Assembly: GCA_030688025.1 (NCBI GenBank)
Contig: JAUYJL010000010.1
Location: forward strand, 62,001 to 126,000
Direction of reading: 5' to 3'
From: Candidatus Peregrinibacteria bacterium
Lineage (GTDB): Bacteria; Patescibacteriota; Gracilibacteria; UBA1369; LOWO2-01-FULL-3
Length of the DNA: 64,000 nt
Position numbers and translations under genes: made by a program. Below, one piece after another: positions 56,911 through 64,000 of the stretch (its first letter is position 1; the number at the start of each line of letters is the position of its first letter). A model generated the notes under the pieces. The model saw only the letters and a list, made by a program, of their open reading frames with translations, was not told where the DNA came from and did not search any database.

Positions 56911-59061
56911 ATGATAAGCGAAAAAGAATCAAAAAAAATACTAGAGAAAGCACCTTCCTCGCCGGGAATCTATAAAATGATAAATGAAGAGGGAATCGTG
57001 TTATACGTCGGAAAAGCAAAAGACATAAAGAAAAGACTCCGCCAATATTTTCAAAAAGATTATCAACATTCCACTAGAACAAAAAAACTCCTAGAAAATA
57101 CTGCAAAAATAGACTTCACAAGCGTAGACACTGAGCTGGAAGCCATTATTTTTGAATCAAATCTAATCAAACAACTCCAACCGAAATACAATATTTTAAT
57201 GAAAGACGACAAAAATTACGTCTACATAAAAATCACGAATGAAGATTTTCCAAGAATTCAAATCGTAAGAAAAGTGGAAAAAGACGGCGCAAAATACATT
57301 GGCCCAAAAACCGCCGCACACAAAGTTGAGACCACATTCAAAATCTTAAAGACAATTTTTCCATTCAGACACTGCAATCTGGATATTAAATTTAAGAAAA
57401 AACTAGAAATAGACAATGAAGTCGAAGTAGGAAATAAGGTCATCAAATACCCATGTTTAGACTATTATATAAAGACATGCGCCGCTCCATGCATAGGAAA
57501 AATCACAAAAGAGGAATACGCGGAAATTATAAAAAATGTTGAAAATTTTCTGTCAGGAAAAGCAGATCCGATAGTGAAAGATATGAAAGAAAAAATGCAA
57601 AAACTTGCAGCCAACAGAGAGTTTGAAAAAGCAGGAAAGCTAAGGGATAAGCTAAAAAAGGTAGGAGAAATCTTGGAAAAACAAAAAGTTTCCGACCCGA
57701 ATCAAGAAGACAAAGACGTCATAAATTATTACATCACTCAAAATAAAGCTTACTTTAATCTATTCCAAATAAGAGACGGAAAACTCATCGGACAGGAAAA
57801 TTTTACGCTATCCGCAGAGGCCGCAGAAGAAAATGAAAGCACGGAAATTCTAGAAGCATTTATCAAACAATATTACAAAATAGCCACAGACATACCGAAA
57901 GAAATTTTAATTTCACACGAAATAGAAGACAAAAATGAAATCGAAAAAATCCTAAGCGAAGAAAAAAAATCAAAAGTAGAAATAGTAGTTCCTAAAATCG
58001 GAAACAAAAATAAGCTTCTCGAAATGAGCTTAAACAACGCAAAAATCTACGCCGACAGGCAAAAGCCAAGCTGGAAAGTAGAAAGCGAATTCACAAAAGA
58101 AGGAACACAAGAACTTCAAAAATTATTAAAACTCGAAACCCCATTAAAACGCATAGAGTGCTACGACATTTCTCATTTAGGCGGAACTGAAACAGTCGGA
58201 TCAATGGTTGTTTTTCAAAACGGAATTCCAAAAAACAATCTATACAGAAAATTCAAATTACGCACTATAGAAGGCCATCCGGACGATTACAAGTCTATGC
58301 AAGAAGTCCTCACAAGAAGATTTTCAAAAATAACAGCCGACTATAAAGCAAAAGATTACATCTTCAAAAAAGCCACAAAAAAATATGAAAAAGAAATAAA
58401 TAAAAACATTAAAAAAAATAATTTAACCGAGGGAATAGATTTAAAGAATTTTTATACATTAGAAAAAAATAAAAAAACATTGGCGGCCTTCGCCGCTCTA
58501 CAGGAACACGGAAACTCTGTCGCCCAAATAAATTCATTTTTCGTTATGCCAAAAGAAAGAGGGAATAAAATCGGACGAAAATTACTAAAAAATATTATAG
58601 AAAAAACTAAATCAAAAAGAATCTACATCATTTGCAAAAATAGTTTATTGGATTATTACGCAATGATAGGATTTGAAGAAATCAAAAAAGTTCCGCAAGA
58701 ATTAGAAAAAACCTTCAATTCATGCAAAGCATGTGAAAAAAATACTTTAGCAATGGCATACGACAAAAACAAACATAAACCCGACGAATCATTCCTCCAA
58801 ATCCCTGATCTTATAATCATAGACGGAGGCAAAGGACAGCTCTCTGTAGCCACAAAAGTAATGCAAGAACTTGAGCTGAAAATCCCGCACATTTCACTGG
58901 CAAAACAGCTCGAAGAAATTTTTACACCGGAAAATAAAACCTCAATTATACTTGATAAAACAAACGCGGCACTAAAATTATTGCAAAGAATCCGTGACGA
59001 AGCACACAGATTTGCGATAACATACAATAAAGAAAGGCGCACAAAAAGAATGTTTAAATAA
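56911..59061 (+). CDS. uvrC: Excinuclease ABC subunit C with inserted GNAT-like domain
   Basis: GIY-YIG 'SSPGIYKMINEEGIVLYVGKAKDIKKRL', 'IECYDISHLGGTETVGSMVVF', 'PDLIIIDGGKGQ'; insertion at 58324..58803 contains 'INSFFVMPKERGNKIGRKLLKNIIEKTKSKRIYIICKNSLLDYYAMIGFEEIKKVP'. Confidence 0.93.
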   Translation: MISEKESKKILEKAPSSPGIYKMINEEGIVLYVGKAKDIKKRLRQYFQKDYQHSTRTKKLLENTAKIDFTSVDTELEAIIFESNLIKQLQPKYNILMKDDKNYVYIKITNEDFPRIQIVRKVEKDGAKYIGPKTAAHKVETTFKILKTIFPFRHCNLDIKFKKKLEIDNEVEVGNKVIKYPCLDYYIKTCAAPCIGKITKEEYAEIIKNVENFLSGKADPIVKDMKEKMQKLAANREFEKAGKLRDKLKKVGEILEKQKVSDPNQEDKDVINYYITQNKAYFNLFQIRDGKLIGQENFTLSAEAAEENESTEILEAFIKQYYKIATDIPKEILISHEIEDKNEIEKILSEEKKSKVEIVVPKIGNKNKLLEMSLNNAKIYADRQKPSWKVESEFTKEGTQELQKLLKLETPLKRIECYDISHLGGTETVGSMVVFQNGIPKNNLYRKFKLRTIEGHPDDYKSMQEVLTRRFSKITADYKAKDYIFKKATKKYEKEINKNIKKNNLTEGIDLKNFYTLEKNKKTLAAFAALQEHGNSVAQINSFFVMPKERGNKIGRKLLKNIIEKTKSKRIYIICKNSLLDYYAMIGFEEIKKVPQELEKTFNSCKACEKNTLAMAYDKNKHKPDESFLQIPDLIIIDGGKGQLSVATKVMQELELKIPHISLAKQLEEIFTPENKTSIILDKTNAALKLLQRIRDEAHRFAITYNKERRTKRMFK

Positions 59062-59083
59062 TTTTTTAAATTTAAAAAATCCT

Positions 59084-60454
59084 ATGAAAAAAATAATCAC
59101 AAAAGTATTACTTGGTTTAAGCATGCTCTCATTACTAAGCTCAACAGCTTCAGCGATAACATTCCCGGAAACCGTAAACAGCGTAGTGCTAATTCAAACA
59201 CAAGAAGCAAATGGAAACGTTTATATGGGCTCAGGATTTACCATAAGTAACGACGCAATAATAATAACAGCCGCACATGTAATCCTTGACCCGGCAACAA
59301 ACAAGCCAAACGATCACATAGAAATATGCACAATTGAATCAGAATACAGCGAACCATGGTGCTATTTTCTTGCAGGAGTTTTGACTTACGACACGGATTT
59401 GGACCTCGCACTGATTTATCCGGAATATGTAATGGACGCAAACAGGAAAAAAACTGGAGAAAAAATAACGGTCGAGCAGGCACAATCATTAAAGCTACCA
59501 TATGTCGATTTCGCCGACACAAAACCTCATTTATCAGACGAATTAAGCATTCTTGGCTTCCCACAGGCCGCAATGTCTCCAACAATTACTCTCACAAAAG
59601 GATCAGTAAGCAGTTTCATCCCTTTAAATAAAGACATTACTTGGGCATACACAACAGACGCGACAATAAATCCAGGAAATTCGGGAGGCCCGGCATACAA
59701 CAAAGACGAAAAAGTTGTAGGAGTAGTCTCAGCAGTTTCAACAACTGGAGTCGGCGGCAATTATGGATATGTAGTCTCAAATGAAATAGTTTATCTTTGG
59801 TTTTTGGATTTAGTTGACCAAAAAGTTTTAAATAAAACTTTCGTAGATCAAGTATTTTCAAACGATTACAAATCTTTAGACAATCAAACAACAAAAATAT
59901 TTAATGATGTCGACCTAACTACAAAAAATGCAGAAGCAATTTCCTTCTTGAAAAGTGTAGATATAATCTCAGGATATTCAGATGGAAGTTTCAAACCAAA
60001 CAACCCATTAAACAGAGCAGAATTATTAAAAATACTTGTGAATGGAGCTTTGCCAACAGGAGAAGGCGAAAAATTAGATAAGAAAAAATACAGTAATTGT
60101 TTTCCGGACGTAAAAGAAGAATGGTTTGCGAAATATGTATGCTTGGCAAAAGAACAAGGTTGGATTTCCGGCTACGCTGATGGCACATTCAAACCTGCGA
60201 ACAATATAAACAAAGTTGAAGCGATGAAAATGTTACTTGAAATATTCGAAATACCTATTTCAACTCCAAAAACAAAACCATTTTCTGACGTAAATATGGG
60301 AGAATGGTTCACGAAATACATCGATACGGCAAAAACCATGGGAATACTTGAAGAAACGGGAAAAATATACGGACCGGGAGCACTGATAACACGCGGAGGA
60401 ATAAGCGAAAGCTTATACAGACTGGCACTTTATATAAATACACTAGGCGAATAA
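59084..60454 (+). CDS. Secreted trypsin-like serine protease with three C-terminal SLH domains
   Basis: Signal peptide; 'GSGFTISNDAIIITAAHVI', 'DLDLALIYP', 'INPGNSGGPAYN'; SLH repeats 'VDIISGYSDGSFKPNNPLNRAELLKIL', 'QGWISGYADGTFKPANNINKVEAMKML', 'FSDVNMGEWFTKYIDTAKTMGIL'. Confidence 0.9.
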   Translation: MKKIITKVLLGLSMLSLLSSTASAITFPETVNSVVLIQTQEANGNVYMGSGFTISNDAIIITAAHVILDPATNKPNDHIEICTIESEYSEPWCYFLAGVLTYDTDLDLALIYPEYVMDANRKKTGEKITVEQAQSLKLPYVDFADTKPHLSDELSILGFPQAAMSPTITLTKGSVSSFIPLNKDITWAYTTDATINPGNSGGPAYNKDEKVVGVVSAVSTTGVGGNYGYVVSNEIVYLWFLDLVDQKVLNKTFVDQVFSNDYKSLDNQTTKIFNDVDLTTKNAEAISFLKSVDIISGYSDGSFKPNNPLNRAELLKILVNGALPTGEGEKLDKKKYSNCFPDVKEEWFAKYVCLAKEQGWISGYADGTFKPANNINKVEAMKMLLEIFEIPISTPKTKPFSDVNMGEWFTKYIDTAKTMGILEETGKIYGPGALITRGGISESLYRLALYINTLGE

Positions 60455-61254
60455 TGAAAAAAACACACTCAAGAAAAGGTCCACTCATAATGGGCATATT
60501 GAATATCACCCCCGACTCTTTTAGCGACAGAGGAAAGTTCATGACGCTGAAAGAAGCAGTAAAACAAGCCAAGAAAATGATTGAAGAAGAAGCTGACATT
60601 TTAGACATAGGAGGGGAATCCACAGGCCCAAATTCGAGATTCGTTACAGAAAAAGAAGAGCTCTCAAGGGTAATTCCGGTAATAAAAGCAATAAGAGAAT
60701 TTTCAGACATCCCAATATCAATCGACACATACAAAGCAAATGTGGCCCTAGAAGCCATCCAAAACGGAGCAGACATGGTGAATGACGTAACAGCAATGAG
60801 AGAAGATCCAAAAATGGCCGAGGTCGTAAAAAAACACAGATGCCCGATAATAATGATGTATTCAAAAGATAATTCCCCGCGCACCACAATAAAAGAAAAA
60901 AAATATCCAAACGTAATGCAAACGATAAAAAAGTTTTTCGAAGAAAGAATTGCGTATGCAAAATCAAAAGGAATAAAAAGAGATCAAATAATAATAGATC
61001 CGGGAATGGGCCAATTTATAAGCAAAATCCCACATTATAGTTTCGAAATAATCGCAAAACTGCAAGAATTGGAAATTTTCAAAAAACCAATTCTCGTAGG
61101 AATATCCAGGAAATCATTCCTACAGGAAGACTTAAGCTTAAGAGAAGAAAAAGCAAAAACATTAAGCGCTATTGCATATATTAATGGAGCCAATATAATA
61201 AGAACCCACGACGTAGGGGGACTTAGAAATTATTTAAACCTAATATGCCAATAG
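60454..61254 (+). CDS. folP: Dihydropteroate synthase
   Basis: 'LIMGILNITPDSFSDRGKF', 'DILDIGGESTGP', 'ISIDTYKANVALEAI', 'IIDPGMGQF', 'ILVGISRKSFL'. Confidence 0.95.
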   Translation: MKKTHSRKGPLIMGILNITPDSFSDRGKFMTLKEAVKQAKKMIEEEADILDIGGESTGPNSRFVTEKEELSRVIPVIKAIREFSDIPISIDTYKANVALEAIQNGADMVNDVTAMREDPKMAEVVKKHRCPIIMMYSKDNSPRTTIKEKKYPNVMQTIKKFFEERIAYAKSKGIKRDQIIIDPGMGQFISKIPHYSFEIIAKLQELEIFKKPILVGISRKSFLQEDLSLREEKAKTLSAIAYINGANIIRTHDVGGLRNYLNLICQ

Positions 61255-61595
61255 TAAAACTCAATTGTGTAGTAACATTCGCCGCCTCACATTTCCTCAC
61301 GAAATACAAAGGTAAATGCGAAAATCTACACGGTCACAACTACAAACTCATAATAACGATCGAAGATACAGTCAAAGAAAACGGAATGGCCGTTGATTTC
61401 AAAGATATAAAACAAATAGCCGAAGACAAAGTTTTGAAAATAGTAGACCACCGTCACTTAAACGACATAATAGATAATCCATCCGCGGAAAATCTTGCAG
61501 TATGGGTATGGGATAAACTAAAAGATGATTTACCTCTGATCAAACTAACTGTTTTTGAAACAGAAGATTATTACTGCGAATATGAAGGCAAATAA
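61245..61595 (+). CDS. 6-pyruvoyltetrahydropterin synthase-like (COG0720)
   Basis: 'FAASHFLTKYKGKCENLHGHNYKLIITIE', 'GMAVDFKDIKQI', 'VDHRHLND', 'SAENLAVWVWDKLK'. Confidence 0.92.
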   Translation: MPIVKLNCVVTFAASHFLTKYKGKCENLHGHNYKLIITIEDTVKENGMAVDFKDIKQIAEDKVLKIVDHRHLNDIIDNPSAENLAVWVWDKLKDDLPLIKLTVFETEDYYCEYEGK

Positions 61596-62028
61596 AGCAT
61601 ATCTAAGCCTCGGATCAAATCTCGGAGACAGAGATGATTTTTTAAAGAAAGCTATTTCTGCAATAAAAAAAACAGAAAAAATCATAAAAAAATCTAAAAT
61701 TTACGAAACATCTCCTGTCGGACACAAAGACCAAGGAGATTTCTTAAACATGGTCATCAAAATAGAAACACTGCTTACTCCGCAAAAATTACTAGAAAAA
61801 TTGATGGAAATAGAAAAAAAACTTGGGAGAGAACGAAGAATAAAAAATGGTCCGAGAACAATAGATATAGACATTTTGACATTTGGGAATACAATAGTCG
61901 ACGAACCAAACCTAAAAATTCCGCATCCAAGAATGCATGAAAGAAAATTCGTACTAGTCCCACTAATGGAATTAACAGATAAAAAAGAAAAAATATCACG
62001 ATGGACCAAGAAAAAATCGAAAAATTAG
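61582..62028 (+). CDS. folK: HPPK (6-hydroxymethyl-7,8-dihydropterin pyrophosphokinase)
   Basis: 'AYLSLGSNLGDRDDFLKKAI', 'KIYETSPVGHKDQGDFLNMVIKIET', 'GPRTIDIDILTFG', 'IPHPRMHERKFVLVPL'; start placed at internal ATG 61582 rather than ORF-track 61555. Confidence 0.94.
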   Translation: MKANKAYLSLGSNLGDRDDFLKKAISAIKKTEKIIKKSKIYETSPVGHKDQGDFLNMVIKIETLLTPQKLLEKLMEIEKKLGRERRIKNGPRTIDIDILTFGNTIVDEPNLKIPHPRMHERKFVLVPLMELTDKKEKISRWTKKKSKN

Positions 62029-62552
62029 CAAAAGCCCTTCTAGAAGCCATCGGGGAAGACCCAAAAAGAGAAGGTTTAATAAAAACTCCTGAAAGAGTCG
62101 CAAAATCATTCAAAAAATTATTTGGAGGATACGACAAAAATCCGGAAGATATTTTGACTGAATTCGACGGTGAAAATTACGACGAAATGATCATCTGTAA
62201 AAACATAGATTTTTATTCGACATGTGAACATCACATGATTCCATTTTTCGGAAGAATATCAATCGGATACATTCCAAATAAAAAAATAATCGGAATCTCG
62301 AAACTACCAAGAATAGTGGAAATATTCAGCCGCAGATTGCAAAACCAAGAACGTATGACAATGCAGATTGCTAACACTTTAAACACACTTTTAAAGCCAC
62401 AAGGGGTCGGAGTGGTAGTGGAAGCTCAACATCTATGCACAATGGCCAGAGGAGTGGAAAAACAAAACGCATCGATGACAACATCATCCTTCACGGGACT
62501 TTTCAAAAAGAAACTTAAAACAAGAAGTGAATTTTTAAGATTGATAGAGTGA
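62001..62552 (+). CDS. folE: GTP cyclohydrolase I
   Basis: 'GLIKTPERVAKSFKKLFGGY', 'DFYSTCEHHMIPFFGRISIGYIP', 'GVGVVVEAQHLCTMARGVEKQNASMTTSSFTG'. Confidence 0.96.
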   Translation: MDQEKIEKLAKALLEAIGEDPKREGLIKTPERVAKSFKKLFGGYDKNPEDILTEFDGENYDEMIICKNIDFYSTCEHHMIPFFGRISIGYIPNKKIIGISKLPRIVEIFSRRLQNQERMTMQIANTLNTLLKPQGVGVVVEAQHLCTMARGVEKQNASMTTSSFTGLFKKKLKTRSEFLRLIE

Positions 62553-63109
62553 TTTTACTGATAGACAATTATGATTCCTTCACCTACAACCTCTATCAAT
62601 TGATAGAAAGCCTAGGAGAGGAAACAAAAGTCGTGAAAAACGATGAGATTACGATAAACGAAATAAAAAAAATAAAACCTTCCAAAATAGTAATATCTCC
62701 AGGGCCAGGAAGCCCTAAGGATTCAGGCATTTCAAAACAAGTGATAGAGACCTTCTACAAAGAAATTCCAATTCTTGGAGTATGTTTAGGACATCAATGC
62801 ATAGGAGAAATATTCGGATCAAAAGTCGTACATGCAAAAAAATTAATGCACGGGAAAACCTCCAAGATTTATCACGATAAAAAATATATATTTAAAAACT
62901 TGAAAAATCCGTTTACAGGAGCCAGATATCACTCATTAATAATAAACAAAATTCCAAAAGATTTTCTACTCACAGCATGGACAAAGGAAAAAGAAATAAT
63001 GGGAATAAAGCACGAAAAATATAAATTATTCGGAGTACAATTTCATCCTGAATCATTTATGACCGAAGAAGGAGAAAAAATAATGAAAAATTTTCTGAAT
63101 GAAAACTAA
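62549..63109 (+). CDS. pabA: Aminodeoxychorismate/anthranilate synthase glutaminase subunit (GTG start)
   Basis: 'LLIDNYDSFTYNLYQLIE', 'VISPGPGSPKDSGIS', 'ILGVCLGHQCIGEIFG', 'GVQFHPESFMTEEG'. Confidence 0.93.
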   Translation: MILLIDNYDSFTYNLYQLIESLGEETKVVKNDEITINEIKKIKPSKIVISPGPGSPKDSGISKQVIETFYKEIPILGVCLGHQCIGEIFGSKVVHAKKLMHGKTSKIYHDKKYIFKNLKNPFTGARYHSLIINKIPKDFLLTAWTKEKEIMGIKHEKYKLFGVQFHPESFMTEEGEKIMKNFLNEN

Positions 63110-64000
63110 AATAATCAAAAACAAGAAATTGCTAAACGTCTTCAAAAGGCTCAAGGAAGACAAAAAGAACGCATGCTTATTTTACAGCAGGCAAAAAGAA
63201 GGATGGGAAAAAATATTAGCATGGAATCCAAAAGAAAAATTTTCATACAAAATTTCAAGTAAAGATTTTGAAGAAAATGTAACAAAATTCATAGAAGAAG
63301 AAACAAAAAAAAAGAGAAAAATATTAGGCTTTTTCTCTTATGACATAGGATACAAAATACACAAAATTAAAAATATTGCAAAAGACGATTTAGCGCTTCC
63401 AGACATATATTTATTGTCTTTCGAGAACTGGACAACAGAAGAAGGCAATGAAATAAAAATACATTTTCAGAAAGAAAATTTCAAAGAAGAAATCGAAAAG
63501 ATAATAGGAGAAAAAAATGTCATAAAAAATACTTTATCAAAAAGTAAAAATTTCGAAACTCAACAAAGTAGAAACTCTTACAACAAGGCTTACTTCACTA
63601 CAAAAAATCACATAAAAGAAGGCGACATATATCAATTAAATTTAACTCACAGACTCCACGCAAAAACAAAAACGCCATCAAGCGAAATATTCAAAAAAAT
63701 AATAGAAAACAACGAAGTTGGATTTTTGGCTTACATAAGGGGTGAAAACTTCGAGATACTAAGCGCATCTCCGGAACGTTTTGTAAGAATAAAAGGAAAT
63801 AAAATCGAAACAAGCCCGATAAAAGGCACACGCCCAAGAGGAAAAACAAAAGCAGAAGATATAAAATTGAAAAACGAATTAAAGAAAAACAAAAAAGAAG
63901 AAGCGGAATTAAACATGATTACAGATTTACTTAGAAATGATTTAGGGAAATTTTGCAAAACCGGAAGTGTAAAAGTTGAAAAAAAAAGAATCATCAAAAA
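63099..64000 (+). CDS. pabB: Aminodeoxychorismate synthase component I, runs off right edge
   Basis: My translation from ATG 63099: MKTKIIKNKKLLNVFKRLKEDKKNACLF... 'GDIYQLNLTHRLHAKT', 'LSASPERFVRIKGNKIETSPIKGTRPRGKTKAED', 'ELNMITDLLRNDLGKF'. Not in ORF track (truncated). Confidence 0.9.
   Translation, partial: MKTKIIKNKKLLNVFKRLKEDKKNACLFYSRQKEGWEKILAWNPKEKFSYKISSKDFEENVTKFIEEETKKKRKILGFFSYDIGYKIHKIKNIAKDDLALPDIYLLSFENWTTEEGNEIKIHFQKENFKEEIEKIIGEKNVIKNTLSKSKNFETQQSRNSYNKAYFTTKNHIKEGDIYQLNLTHRLHAKTKTPSSEIFKKIIENNEVGFLAYIRGENFEILSASPERFVRIKGNKIETSPIKGTRPRGKTKAEDIKLKNELKKNKKEEAELNMITDLLRNDLGKFCKTGSVKVEKKRIIK

Noticed and set aside
61555-61581. ORF-track start of folK
   Set aside because: MKQKIITAN is PTPS C-terminal coding sequence in another frame; the HPPK signature begins right after ATG 61582.
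1-64000. Recoded UGA (Gly) as in Gracilibacteria/Absconditabacteria
   Set aside because: Housekeeping genes read cleanly without internal TGA and folE ends at TGA, consistent with the standard code.

Overview
The window is gene-dense, AT-rich bacterial DNA using the standard code (TGA is used as a stop, e.g. folE). Small housekeeping operons, two TraG/VirD4-like ATPases, a VirB2/TrbC-like protein and many unassigned short proteins suggest a Patescibacteria/CPR-type genome; this assignment is inference. Core genes: aspS, dnaE, HIT, nadC-nadA, valS, glyS, murC, cysS, queA, murJ, rpsB-tsf-ribBA-ribD, der, uvrC, and a folate/pABA operon (folP, PTPS, folK, folE, pabA, pabB). There are three tRNAs: Leu(TAG), a CAT elongator-type and an initiator fMet. 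Two edge CDSs are missing from the ORF track: a 3D-domain/peptidoglycan-binding protein at the left edge and pabB at the right edge. The best candidates for novelty are: (1) a 1472-aa protein with two complete MutS-type ATPase motifs and two core-like segments, resembling a fused MutS dimer; (2) a two-gene cassette encoding a nucleoside-diphosphate-kinase-like domain fused to a degenerate kinase-like domain, next to a possible ADP-ribosyltransferase-like protein; (3) a UvrC with a GNAT acetyltransferase-like domain inserted in its RNase H-like nuclease domain; (4) two paralogous sigma region 4 + HARE-HTH fusions with no sigma region 2; (5) a dispersed partner-switching set (two HATPases, two STAS, SpoIIE-type PP2C, PrsW). 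Several long inverted repeats and a repeat cluster lie between genes. No CRISPR array, rRNA, transposase or phage module was seen.
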